A stretch of 64,000 nucleotides of DNA, taken from NCBI RefSeq assembly GCF_963668665.1, contig NZ_OY764902.1, positions 1,987,501 to 2,051,500 on the forward strand, given 5' to 3'. The notes below the pieces were generated by a model. The model saw only the letters and a program-made list of their open reading frames with translations, was not told where the DNA came from and did not search any database. This document shows positions 7,942 to 16,830 of this stretch, piece after piece. Positions within the stretch are counted from its first letter, which is position 1; every line of letters begins with the position of its first letter. The position numbers were made by a program, and so were the translations under genes. Source of the DNA: an uncultured Anaeromusa sp. Its GTDB lineage: Bacteria > Bacillota > Negativicutes > Anaeromusales > Anaeromusaceae.

Positions 7942-9546
7942 ATGGAGAGAACCGAGGTGGTAGTAATTGGCGGAGGTTGTACGGGGACGGGTATTCTGCG
8001 AGATTTGGCGCTGCGGGGCATTTCAGCGGTGCTGCTTGAAAAAGAAGACTTGGCTTGCGGCGCTACCGGCAGGTGTCACGGTTTGTTGCATAGCGGCGCT
8101 CGGTATGCGGTCAAAGATGTTGAAGCGGCTAAAGAATGCATTGTGGAAAATCGTATTTTAAAAAAAATTGCAGCCCATTGCATCGAAGATACCGGCGGGA
8201 TGTTTGTTCATTTAGAAGAAGACGATCCGGAATATGTAAAAAAATTCGTCAGCGGGTGTCAACAAGCTGGTATTGCCATAGAAGAATTATCGCCGAAAGA
8301 AGTGCGAGAGCGCGAGCCTAATGTTACCACTGAAATAACGAAAGCCTACACCGTTCCCGACGGGTACATTGATGTGTTTCAGCTTACGGCTGCGAACGCT
8401 CAAGATGCGATCCGCTTAGGGGCGAAGGTAAAAACGTATTCGCAGATGACCAAAGTAGATATAAAAAACAAAATGGTGCAAGGCGTGCATTATACGGATA
8501 CGCTTACTGGTGAAAACCAATATATTGCTTGCGAAGTGTTGATTAACGCAGCCGGTCCTTGGGCGGGCATTGTTGCGGAACAATTGGGAGTTGAAGTAAA
8601 TATAGTCTGCAATCGCGGCAGTTTGGTGATTTTCAATCAACGTCTTACGAATAGCGTAGTGAACCGACTGAAAGTACCTGGCGATTGTGATCTTATTGTA
8701 CCCGGCGGACCGGTATCCATTTTGGGAACAACATCAATTAACGTTGATCATCCTGAAAGTCTTGAACTCAAACCGGGAGAGATTGATTACATGCTTGGTC
8801 TGGCGGCCGTGACCTTTCCCGGACTGAAAGAAGCGCGCATTATTAGAACTTTTTCAGGAGTTCGGCCGCTGTATAGTCCGAAGTCTTCGGCAGGAACAAG
8901 CGGCGGCAGAGAAATAAGTCGAAACTATGTCTTGCTGGATCATAAAGTGGAAGACGGAATCGAAGGATTTGTTTCGATTCTCGGAGGAAAATTGACCACA
9001 TATCGCCTTATGGCGGAAGTTACGGTTGATCTGGTTTGCCGCAAGCTAAGCGTTAGCAAGGAATGCAGTACCGCTCAATTGCCGCTGAAGCCGGAGGCGG
9101 CAAGTAGCAGCTTGCTGGAAGACCGGAGAATCCTTTCCGCGCCGGTTTTTGAAAAAGCGAAAAGCCGTCTTGGCAGCGATCTGCCATTGCTATTGGAACG
9201 AATAAAAAAAGATCCATTGCAAGCAGAAATTTTATGTGAATGCGAGTATGTAACTCGGGCGGAATTGGAGTTGGCTTTAGAGGGAGTCATTACTGTTCCT
9301 TCCCGTACAATCAGCGATTTGGCGCGCCGGACAAGAATGGGCCTGGGAACATGCCAAGGAAGTTTTTGCGGTTATAAAGCGATGCTTGTAGCGTATGAAA
9401 AAGGGATTTGGAAGGGAACTGAATCTAAAGCGGAGTTGGATAAATTTCTCGAAAAACGCTGGAAGGGACAGAGTTTAGCGCCGTATGGGAAGCAGAATCA
9501 GCAAATGGATCTAAGCCGCTATTTGTATGATGAGACATTAGGGTAA
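7942..9546 (+). CDS. glpA: Anaerobic glycerol-3-phosphate dehydrogenase subunit A (or relative)
   Basis: FAD enzyme of about 534 aa that oxidises sn-glycerol-3-phosphate to dihydroxyacetone phosphate and hands electrons to GlpB/GlpC and the quinone pool. Visible parts: N-terminal FAD fold GGGCTGTGILRD, the family GATGRCHGLLHSG segment, SILGGKLTTYR, and a C-terminal BFD-type [2Fe-2S] domain with cysteines in CECEY and GTCQGSFCGY. The start at 7942 follows AAAGGAGG; an earlier in-frame start at 7894 lies inside the leader terminator and is rejected. The subunits glpB and glpC follow, but a RuBisCO-like gene and a kinase are inserted between, so the true substrate may be another polyol phosphate. 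Confidence 0.9.
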   Translation: MERTEVVVIGGGCTGTGILRDLALRGISAVLLEKEDLACGATGRCHGLLHSGARYAVKDVEAAKECIVENRILKKIAAHCIEDTGGMFVHLEEDDPEYVKKFVSGCQQAGIAIEELSPKEVREREPNVTTEITKAYTVPDGYIDVFQLTAANAQDAIRLGAKVKTYSQMTKVDIKNKMVQGVHYTDTLTGENQYIACEVLINAAGPWAGIVAEQLGVEVNIVCNRGSLVIFNQRLTNSVVNRLKVPGDCDLIVPGGPVSILGTTSINVDHPESLELKPGEIDYMLGLAAVTFPGLKEARIIRTFSGVRPLYSPKSSAGTSGGREISRNYVLLDHKVEDGIEGFVSILGGKLTTYRLMAEVTVDLVCRKLSVSKECSTAQLPLKPEAASSSLLEDRRILSAPVFEKAKSRLGSDLPLLLERIKKDPLQAEILCECEYVTRAELELALEGVITVPSRTISDLARRTRMGLGTCQGSFCGYKAMLVAYEKGIWKGTESKAELDKFLEKRWKGQSLAPYGKQNQQMDLSRYLYDETLG

Positions 9547-9672
9547 TCTTGCTGGAGGAAAGTTGAGGCGAATAACGCTTTGCTTTCTTAACTATAAGTA
9601 TTTAGGCGAGGTGGTGATGGAGAATCGCTTGTAAAACAGGGGCTCAAATTATTTAAAAGGAGTTGTTGAAAG

Positions 9673-11001
9673 ATGAAAGACTTGTACAATCCTAGCTTGT
9701 TTCCGTTGTATGAAGGTATTAACAGTGACGAGTATGTTATTGCGACGTATTTAGTGGGCGGGGGCGCTCAAAGCGATTTGGTTGCAAAATCGGCAGCGTT
9801 GGCAATTGAGCAGTCATCGGGGTCTTGGTTTGCCGTGCCTGGAGAAACTGAAGCGGTTAGAGCCAGAAGCGCCGCCAAAATCATTGGCATTTATAGCGTT
9901 CCCAATTATGAGCTGATTGCACAAACTCCTAAAGAGGAAACAAGATATTTTGTGCTGCGTTGTGCGTATCCTTGGGTTAACTTCTATGACAATATTCCGT
10001 TAATGTTATCCTCTGTTATTGGTAATATTTCATCTATGCCAAACCTAAAGTTGCTTGATCTTGAGTTCCCGGAACCCTTTTTAAAGCAGTTTAAAGGGCC
10101 TAAATTTGGCATTCCCGGTTTGCGCAGTTTGTTGAACATTCCCAACCGGCCTATTGTGAATAATATGATCAAACCTTGCACCGGGATTACTCCTCAAGAA
10201 GGTGCAGAGCTGTTTTATAACGCGGCTGTTGGCGGAACGGACTGGATTAAGGATGATGAATTAATTGCGGGCAGTCCTTCTTTTTCGCCATTGGAAGAGC
10301 GGGTTAAAGCGTATATGGCCGCTGCGAAACGCGCGGATGCAGAAAAAGGCGAAATGACTTTGTTTACGGTAAATGTTACCGATGAGGTAGTACGGCTCCG
10401 TGATAACGCATACCGAGCGATTGAAGCTGGCGCTAACGCCATTATGGTAAATGTCTTTGGTACGGGGTACTCCGGTTTGCGCATGCTGGCGGAGGACCCG
10501 AACATCAATGTTCCGATTTGCGTTCATACTTGTTTTGGCGGCGCACAAACGGTATCGCCGAATCAGGGGATGAGCACGGAAGTGGCTCAAAAGTTAATTA
10601 GAATCTGCGGCGGCGATATGTCTCTTAATGTGGCCCCGTCTGCTAAGTTTAACGCTCTTAAAGAAAAATTTGTTCGCACCTGGCATGTCGGTTATTCTCC
10701 GATGTATCATATCAAACAAACCTTTACGCATATTGGAGGCGGTGTGACACCGGGGATGGTTCCGTATCTGATGGATAATCTGGGGACGGATATTATTATT
10801 GGAGTCGGCGCTGGCATTCACGGTCATCCGATGGGACCTAAAGCGGGAGCGATGGCATTCCGCCAAGTGATTGATGCGGTAATGGCTGGTGTTGATATCA
10901 ATGAGGCCGCCCAAAATCACCCGGAATTAGCTGCTGCGATCAAGACGTGGGGGATTTACGGCGTAGATGACTATGACAAGCTGTATGATATTGAATCTTA
11001 A
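9673..11001 (+). CDS. RuBisCO-like protein (form IV large-subunit homologue)
   Basis: A 442-aa RuBisCO large-subunit fold. Key residues are kept: the first active-site lysine in NMIKPCTG (Lys167, equivalent to Lys175), and the metal/carbamate motif GGTDWIKDDE (Lys193, Asp195, Glu196, equivalent to 201/203/204) at the same 26-residue spacing. The phosphate-site glycines survive in part (HIGGGVTPG, GVGAGIHGHPMGPKAGA). The loop-6 GKxEG motif is not recognisable and the HRAMH segment is replaced by VHTCFGG, so carbon fixation is unlikely. Known relatives are MtnW enolases and apiose-pathway decarboxylases. It sits between glpA and a kinase in one operon, so it probably enolises or cleaves an oxidised polyol phosphate (inference). 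Confidence 0.88.
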   Translation: MKDLYNPSLFPLYEGINSDEYVIATYLVGGGAQSDLVAKSAALAIEQSSGSWFAVPGETEAVRARSAAKIIGIYSVPNYELIAQTPKEETRYFVLRCAYPWVNFYDNIPLMLSSVIGNISSMPNLKLLDLEFPEPFLKQFKGPKFGIPGLRSLLNIPNRPIVNNMIKPCTGITPQEGAELFYNAAVGGTDWIKDDELIAGSPSFSPLEERVKAYMAAAKRADAEKGEMTLFTVNVTDEVVRLRDNAYRAIEAGANAIMVNVFGTGYSGLRMLAEDPNINVPICVHTCFGGAQTVSPNQGMSTEVAQKLIRICGGDMSLNVAPSAKFNALKEKFVRTWHVGYSPMYHIKQTFTHIGGGVTPGMVPYLMDNLGTDIIIGVGAGIHGHPMGPKAGAMAFRQVIDAVMAGVDINEAAQNHPELAAAIKTWGIYGVDDYDKLYDIES

Positions 11002-11034
11002 CTCGTTCTATTCCTAAAAAAGTTTACGCACCGG

Positions 11035-11075
11035 CGCCTGCGCCATGCATCGAGTTTTCGTGCATGGCGCAGGCG
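11035..11075 (+). other. GC-rich intercistronic hairpin
   Basis: Perfect 15-bp stem (11035-11049 with 11061-11075), 11-nt loop, no T-run after it. It lies between the RuBisCO-like gene and the kinase gene and more likely protects or divides the message than terminates it. Confidence 0.6.
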
Positions 11076-11164
11076 TGGGCGTGGCTGAGATGTAGCTGGA
11101 TTTGAGAACATAGATTGAGGGTTGCCTGCTAAATTCCCAAGAGTATTGAAGTGGAGGGAATCGT

Positions 11165-12667
11165 ATGGAAAAACAGTATATCATGGCTCTTGATGAAGGT
11201 ACTACGGGTGCGAGAGCTATTATTTTCGACTCATGCGGGCGCATTGTCGGAGATTGTTCTAGAGAATTTACTCAGATTTTTCCTACGCCAGGCTGGGTTG
11301 AGCATGATCCGTTAGAAATACTTGAGACCCAGATTGAAGTGGCTCGCAAGGCGATTAGCAAAGCTAAAATATCGCCGGACGAGATACGGGCAATTGGCGT
11401 AACCAATCAACGAGAGACCTCGGTTATTTGGGACAAAGCCACAGGAAAGCCAATTTACAATGCCATTGTGTGGCAATCGCGGCAAACTGCGGAAATTGTA
11501 GAAAAATGGGTTGAAGAAGGTCTGACGGAAGAGATTCGTGAAAAGACAGGCCTGGTTATAGACGCCTATTTTTCAGCATCCAAGATTCCTTGGATTTTGG
11601 ACAAAGTGCCTGGTGCGCGTCAGCGAGCCGAAAACGGAGAACTTTTGTTTGGAACGATAGATACATGGTTGATTTGGAATTTAACGAACGGTAAAAGCCA
11701 TAAAACCGATTACTCTAATGCTTCTCGAACCATGATTTACAACATTATGAAAATGGAATGGGACGAAGATCTTTGTCGAAAAATGGATATTCCGATGGCT
11801 ATTCTTCCCAGCGTAATTGATTCTAATGGAGATTTCGGATATGCTAGCGCATCGTTATTTGGCGCTGAAATACCCATTCGAGGGGATGCCGGAGACCAGC
11901 AGGCGGCGCTTTTTGGCCAGGCATGTTTCAAACCGGGCATGGCGAAGAATACCTTTGGTACTGCCGGCGTATATGTTATGAATACAGGAGATAAGCCTGT
12001 ATTCAAAGACGGGCTAACGACTACGCTTGCTTGGGGGATTAACGGCGAGGTAAGTTATGCGTTAGAAGGCGTTATTTTTATTTCAGGCGCTACGATTCAA
12101 TGGCTGCGAGATGAGGCGAAAATTATTTACACCGCGGCCGATACGGAATGGTATGGCTTTATGGTTCCAGATACGGGAGGCGTCTACTTGGTGCCTGCCT
12201 TCGTTGGGCTATGCGCTCCTTATTGGGATATGTACGCTAGGGGCATGATCATTGGGATAACTAGGGGAACCAGTCGGAACCATTTGATCCGAGCGGGGCT
12301 GGAAGCATTGGCTTATCAAACGAAAGACATTATTAATGCAGTAATCAAAGACGGCACGATCGAAGTAGCGGAACTAAGAGTAGACGGAGGCGCGGTCAAA
12401 AACAGCTTGCTTTGCCAATTCCAAGCGGATATTTTAGGGATTCCGGTTATTAGGCCGACGGTTACAGAAATGACGGCGCTAGGCGCTGCGTATTTAGCCG
12501 GTCTCGGGAGCGGTCTCTGGAAGGATACGGATGCTATTGCTTCGCAATGGGGCGTGGACCAAACTTTCATACCGGAAATGACTGCTGAACGGCGAGGCGA
12601 TTTGTATTATGGTTGGCAAGCGGCTGTAGAACTTTGTAAAGGGTGGGCAAAAAAAGTCAAAGTGTAA
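11165..12667 (+). CDS. FGGY kinase, glycerol kinase relative with altered pocket
   Basis: A 500-aa kinase very close to GlpK along its whole length: DEGTTGAR phosphate loop near the start, TNQRET, IVWQSRQT, FGTIDTWL, AGDQQAALFGQ, and RVDGGAVKN near the end. Of the residues that hold glycerol in E. coli GlpK, the Arg-Glu of QRET, the Trp of VWQ, the Tyr of DAYF and the Asp-Gln of GDQQ are present, but the pocket phenylalanine (GTGCF in E. coli) is replaced: the segment reads GTAGVY. DQGTTSSR also changes to DEGTTGAR. It may phosphorylate glycerol or, given its RuBisCO-like neighbour and the missing glycerol facilitator, a longer polyol. Ribosome site GGAGGG. Confidence 0.88.
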   Translation: MEKQYIMALDEGTTGARAIIFDSCGRIVGDCSREFTQIFPTPGWVEHDPLEILETQIEVARKAISKAKISPDEIRAIGVTNQRETSVIWDKATGKPIYNAIVWQSRQTAEIVEKWVEEGLTEEIREKTGLVIDAYFSASKIPWILDKVPGARQRAENGELLFGTIDTWLIWNLTNGKSHKTDYSNASRTMIYNIMKMEWDEDLCRKMDIPMAILPSVIDSNGDFGYASASLFGAEIPIRGDAGDQQAALFGQACFKPGMAKNTFGTAGVYVMNTGDKPVFKDGLTTTLAWGINGEVSYALEGVIFISGATIQWLRDEAKIIYTAADTEWYGFMVPDTGGVYLVPAFVGLCAPYWDMYARGMIIGITRGTSRNHLIRAGLEALAYQTKDIINAVIKDGTIEVAELRVDGGAVKNSLLCQFQADILGIPVIRPTVTEMTALGAAYLAGLGSGLWKDTDAIASQWGVDQTFIPEMTAERRGDLYYGWQAAVELCKGWAKKVKV

Positions 12668-12786
12668 CTAGCGGCGCTTTGCTGCCGAAGGACCTGCCAT
12701 AGGTAAGAGATGGCTCTTTAAAGAGTTTGTCTAAAACGTTTTACCGCGGAATGGATAGTTAAACGCCTAACAGGCTAGGTGATAAT

Positions 12787-13899
12787 ATGAAAAATATTCG
12801 AGAAAATAAGGTTTTAGTTATTGGCGGCGGATTGGCCGGCATCGTTGCCGCCTTGGCGGCGAAAAGAAGAGGCGCACAGGTAACCTTGGTAACAAACGGG
12901 CCAGGCACATTTGCTTTGGGCGGAGGATTAATCCGTACTCCTAGCAAAGCATTGTCCGAGATTCAAGAAGCTATGCGTTTTTTTCAAGATATAACGACCG
13001 CCGCCGGGTGCGAATACAAAGGATCTATCAGGGAAAAAGCTTTCTTGCCCAATGTTACGGGAGGCTTTCAGGAGGTAACGTTCGCTCCGGCTTCGCTTTG
13101 GCATGGGAGACCGGTTTGCGGCGCCCGGATCCTATTAGTCGGAGTACGAGGCTTGACCGGTTTTAATGCGCGTTGGATGGCGGAAATGCTTAACACATCG
13201 GCACGACAAGCGGGCATATCGATGGAGTATAGTGCGGGCGAAATTGAGATGCCGTGGTCGCGCCAAGGGGCTTTTAGCACCTTAGATGCAGCGAATTGGC
13301 TGGAAGACGAACGCTTACAGGAACAAATGGCAAGAATGATTCGTCCTTTGGCTAAGGAACAGGATAAGGTGCTATTACCGGCTGTATTTGGAGCGTCGAT
13401 GGGGCGAAAGGAATTTGCTGATTTTTCCAGCGTAATAGGGTGTCCGGTGGGAGAGATACTTACTGTGCCGCCTTCAATGGCAGGGATGCGGATTTTTCAA
13501 GCATTGCAGAGATACTTAAAGAAAGTCGGAATAGAAGTAATTTCAGGCTATCCGGTACAGTCATTGCAGATCGAAAATGGAGTTTGTACGACGGCGTTCC
13601 TGGACACGCCTGGACGGCCGCATCCAATCAAAGCTCAGGGGATTGTCGTTGCTATAGGGAGAATCAATAAGAAGACGTTTAGCTTAAAAACACCGGGCTT
13701 TACGGCAAGAGCACTGTCGCAGGATGTTTTTTTTGCAAATGAGTCTCTGCAATTATTGGACGAGAAGAAGATTCCTTTGGCGACGAATGTCTATGGAGCA
13801 GGGCATATGTTAGAAGAGAACGCTTGCAAGACTGGAAATGCTTTTGCGATCTTGACTGGGTATCAAGCGGGACTGCTAGCGGCAGGGGAGGCTAGGTAG
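12787..13899 (+). CDS. glpB: Anaerobic glycerol-3-phosphate dehydrogenase subunit B
   Basis: Flavoprotein subunit of 370 aa with an N-terminal dinucleotide fold (VLVIGGGLAGIVAALAAKRRG) and GlpB-like body (GGGLIR, PSMAGMRIFQAL, C-terminal GTGxAF-type KTGNAFAILTGY). In the GlpABC complex it carries electrons from GlpA to the membrane-bound GlpC. It follows the kinase after 119 bp and is separated from glpC by a single base, so the two are co-translated. Start ATG at 12787 behind AGGTGAT, a modest ribosome site. Confidence 0.88.
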   Translation: MKNIRENKVLVIGGGLAGIVAALAAKRRGAQVTLVTNGPGTFALGGGLIRTPSKALSEIQEAMRFFQDITTAAGCEYKGSIREKAFLPNVTGGFQEVTFAPASLWHGRPVCGARILLVGVRGLTGFNARWMAEMLNTSARQAGISMEYSAGEIEMPWSRQGAFSTLDAANWLEDERLQEQMARMIRPLAKEQDKVLLPAVFGASMGRKEFADFSSVIGCPVGEILTVPPSMAGMRIFQALQRYLKKVGIEVISGYPVQSLQIENGVCTTAFLDTPGRPHPIKAQGIVVAIGRINKKTFSLKTPGFTARALSQDVFFANESLQLLDEKKIPLATNVYGAGHMLEENACKTGNAFAILTGYQAGLLAAGEAR

Positions 13900-13900
13900 C

Positions 13901-15100
13901 ATGGAAAAAGAAAAGCTAAATCTTGACAGTTGCCTAAAATGTTCCTACTGCAATACCGTATGTCCGCTGGTGAAAGCCTGTCCAGAGTATCCAGGCCCTA
14001 AAAAAATGGGTTCCGATATGGAACGATTTCGGCGAGAAGGAATTGACTGCAGTTTGGATTGGGCTGATTATTGCTTGGGGTGCGGACAATGCGAATTGAT
14101 TTGTCCAAATCAAGTTCATGTAGCGGAGTATATTGCCGAAGCCAAGAAGCGGCAAAAAAAGTCAGGAATGAAGAAACTTCGCGACTATATGTTAGCGCGT
14201 CCGGCGATGTTGGGAACGATGAGTACGGTAGCGGCTTCGTTCAGTAATTTTGCCATCAAAGCGGCGGCGCCGCTTATGCCCTTGGCCGGAATCAGCGCGA
14301 AGCGAAGAATGCCAAAGTATTCCTCGAAAGTAATAAATGGTTCAGACATGCAACGCAAAGAGAATCAAAGCAAAGAGCCAGTTTTATTTTTCCCGGGATG
14401 CTTTACGTTGTATAATCGGCCTGAAATAGGCATAGCTTCCGTAAAGGCTCTGGAGATGGCCGGATATGCGGTGAAGATTGCAGAAACTGGTTGTTGCGGC
14501 TTGCCTGCGCTAGGGGAAGCGGAGAAAGCGAAAGAGGATGCCAGAAGAAATATAGAGGCTATGGAAGAAGCCATTCGACAGGGGTGGAAGATTGTTGCTT
14601 CGTGTACTAGCTGCGGTCATACTCTTAAAGCTAAATATGAGGGGCTAGTCAAGGGTGATGCGCAGTTAGTGGAAATGGCGCGACAATTAGCCGCGAATAC
14701 GTATGACTTGGGTGAACTGCTATTGGAAGCGGATCAAGCAGGCGTTTTGATCCATCATGAGCAAGAGAAAAATTCGCTTAAGCTGGCTTATCATGCTCCT
14801 TGTCATCTTAAAGCGCAGGGGATTGGAACGCCGTGGCTTCAGTTGCTGCAGAATGTATTCAACATAAATATACTGGATGTTGACAGCGGTTGTTGCGGTA
14901 TGTCGGGTACGTATGGATTTAAAAAAGAGAAGTATGATATTTCTATGAAAATCGGACAACCGTTATTTCAGCGCCTTGCTGAATGCAATCCAGAAAAGGT
15001 TATCAGCGAGTGCGCTACTTGCCGCTTGCAAATCGAGCAAGGAAGCGGCTATCAAGCGGTTCATCCGGTTGAAATTTTTGCTGAAAATTATTTCCAATAA
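13901..15100 (+). CDS. glpC: Anaerobic glycerol-3-phosphate dehydrogenase subunit C (Fe-S, membrane anchor)
   Basis: A 399-aa iron-sulphur protein. Two 4Fe-4S motifs are near the N-terminus (CLKCSYCNTVC and CLGCGQCELIC). Two cysteine-rich CCG domains follow (GCCGLPALGE, SCTSCGHTLK, HAPCHLKAQG, GCCGMSGTYG). The family passes electrons from the flavin subunits to menaquinone. TAG-C-ATG joins it to glpB. With GlpA and GlpB it makes a full three-subunit dehydrogenase, showing anaerobic respiration-type use of a polyol phosphate. Confidence 0.9.
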   Translation: MEKEKLNLDSCLKCSYCNTVCPLVKACPEYPGPKKMGSDMERFRREGIDCSLDWADYCLGCGQCELICPNQVHVAEYIAEAKKRQKKSGMKKLRDYMLARPAMLGTMSTVAASFSNFAIKAAAPLMPLAGISAKRRMPKYSSKVINGSDMQRKENQSKEPVLFFPGCFTLYNRPEIGIASVKALEMAGYAVKIAETGCCGLPALGEAEKAKEDARRNIEAMEEAIRQGWKIVASCTSCGHTLKAKYEGLVKGDAQLVEMARQLAANTYDLGELLLEADQAGVLIHHEQEKNSLKLAYHAPCHLKAQGIGTPWLQLLQNVFNINILDVDSGCCGMSGTYGFKKEKYDISMKIGQPLFQRLAECNPEKVISECATCRLQIEQGSGYQAVHPVEIFAENYFQ

Positions 15101-15208
15101 AATGTAGCGGTATTGAGATCAGGCGGAGCGTTTCAACCCCGCCTGATTGGCTATTGTAGAGTAATGCATCCTCAAAAATTAAAGCGCAAGGCGATGGGGG
15201 AACTAAAA

Positions 15209-16018
15209 ATGCTAAAAAAAGCAGATGTTAAATTGTTGGTATTTGATCTTGACGATACCTTGTTAAATGATCAAATCGCAATATCCTTGCGGTCGCAACA
15301 AGCTATCCGCGCAGCCGTAGAACAGGGGATAAAAGTGACGCTGGCTACAGGTCGGATGTATTGCTCGACGGTATTTTTTGCTGACTTATTGGACGTGAAT
15401 GTTCCTCTTATTACGTATAATGGAGCGATGGTTAATGAACGGCCTTCCGGAAAACCGTTATTTCATTCCCCGATTAAACCGTCGTTGGCTAAGGGAATTT
15501 TGCAATTGTGCAAGGAACGGCAGTGGTATATTCAAAGTTATTGCAATGATCAATTGTATGTAAGCGAAATGAACGATTATGCAAAGAGGTATGCTGAAAT
15601 AACGGGGGCTAAACCGATTCCGGCAGGTAATCAGCTGTATACTATGGAGCAATCTCCCACAAAGATGCTAGTGGTAGCCGGGCCGAATCAAGTTTCTGAA
15701 ATCGTAGAAGAGTTTCAAACACGTTTTGGGGATCAGGTTTCCATAGCGGAATCCAAGCCAAGCTATTTGGAGATAACCAACCCGGATGTAAATAAAGGAA
15801 ATGCGTTGAAGGTTGTTGCAGAACGAATAGCAATTGACCTGCGTGAGGTTGTAGCTTTTGGCAATGGCGTTAATGATATTTCCATGTTGCGCTGTGCAGG
15901 TATGAGCGTTGCTGTCGGGAATGCGCATCAAGATGTAAAAGAAGCCGCTTGCCTGGTAACTGGCACAAACAATGAGGATGGAGTTGCGGCTGTCATTGAA
16001 CGATATCTTTTGAGCTAG
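15209..16018 (+). CDS. HAD-family (Cof type) phosphatase
   Basis: A 269-aa HAD hydrolase: nucleophile motif FDLDDTLL (Asp13, Asp15), LATGRM second motif, and the GNGVNDISML metal motif near the C-terminus, with a C2-type cap between. Cof-type members remove phosphate from sugar phosphates or flavin nucleotides. The start at 15209 is preferred because GGGGGAAC lies 6-7 bp before it; longer in-frame starts have no ribosome site. Its place between glpC and glpP suggests it dephosphorylates an intermediate of this pathway (inference); no separate promoter is evident. Confidence 0.85.
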   Translation: MLKKADVKLLVFDLDDTLLNDQIAISLRSQQAIRAAVEQGIKVTLATGRMYCSTVFFADLLDVNVPLITYNGAMVNERPSGKPLFHSPIKPSLAKGILQLCKERQWYIQSYCNDQLYVSEMNDYAKRYAEITGAKPIPAGNQLYTMEQSPTKMLVVAGPNQVSEIVEEFQTRFGDQVSIAESKPSYLEITNPDVNKGNALKVVAERIAIDLREVVAFGNGVNDISMLRCAGMSVAVGNAHQDVKEAACLVTGTNNEDGVAAVIERYLLS

Positions 16019-16104
16019 GCAAGAAAGAGAAGGAATGAGGTTACGAGCTGCAGAATTAAATAAAAAGAATTGCGTAGGAGAAAGAGTAGGAAAGAAGGGG
16101 AAAT

Positions 16105-16713
16105 ATGCTTCCAACTGAGAAACTTTTAGAAGCTCTAAAAGAATGTCCCATTATTGCTTCTCTTCAAAAACCGGATATGGTTACTGCAGCGATTAATAGC
16201 AACGTGCGGATTGTTATGATTTCATCAGGAGATATTTTTAATATTGGCGAGATTAGTCAGCTCTTAAAAAAGAATAATAAAATAGTATTGGTTCATGTGG
16301 ACATGGTTGGGGGTATGGCAAGAGATAAGGTTGCAATACGGTATTTAAAAGAGAAGCTTGATGTAGATGGAATTGTCACTCCCAACGGGCAACTGGTTGC
16401 GTCGGGGAATAAAGAAGGATTAATTACGGCGCAACGGATCTTTGCGCATGATACTCCTTCGGTACTTAGCGGAATCAATGCATTGCGGCAGTCGAAGCCT
16501 GACTTTATCGAAATTATGCCAGGTGGAGCGGTATTGAAAGTGTACGAAGATATTAGAAAAAACTTTCAACAGCCGGTCATTGCGGCTGGACTCATTAAGA
16601 GTGTTCAAGATGTCAAGCAGGTTCTTAAAGCCGGGGCGGTTGGCGCTGATACCAGTAATCCGGGCTTATGGAATTTTGTTAATGATGGTTGCTCGGTCTT
16701 GCGTAATAAATAG
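16105..16713 (+). CDS. glpP: GlpP family transcription antiterminator
   Basis: A 202-aa protein with the compact alpha/beta barrel of GlpP: PIIASLQKPDMV, VMISSGDIFNI, VHVDMVGGMARDK, DGIVTPNGQL, FIEIMPGGAV and PVIAAGLI. GlpP binds leader RNA of glycerol genes when glycerol-3-phosphate is present and prevents early termination. A matching target, a leader with a strong terminator, stands before glpA of the same operon, so the operon is probably self-controlled by its phosphorylated substrate. Ribosome site GAAGGGGAA. In B. subtilis glpP lies upstream of glpFK; here it is at the end. Confidence 0.9.
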   Translation: MLPTEKLLEALKECPIIASLQKPDMVTAAINSNVRIVMISSGDIFNIGEISQLLKKNNKIVLVHVDMVGGMARDKVAIRYLKEKLDVDGIVTPNGQLVASGNKEGLITAQRIFAHDTPSVLSGINALRQSKPDFIEIMPGGAVLKVYEDIRKNFQQPVIAAGLIKSVQDVKQVLKAGAVGADTSNPGLWNFVNDGCSVLRNK

Positions 16714-16830
16714 AAGCAGATGAGCGGTTGGCGTTTTATTGATGTTTTTGCTTGTTCAATTGTAGTAAAAGAACCATTATAGTTGTCGAGCGTGAAGAAA
16801 GAACTAGTGATTTAGAGAGGGGGATAACCT

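Noticed and set aside
9673..11001. True RuBisCO fixing carbon dioxide
   Set aside because: Loop 6 and the HRAMH segment are not conserved and no phosphoribulokinase gene is nearby; the protein fits the RuBisCO-like group.
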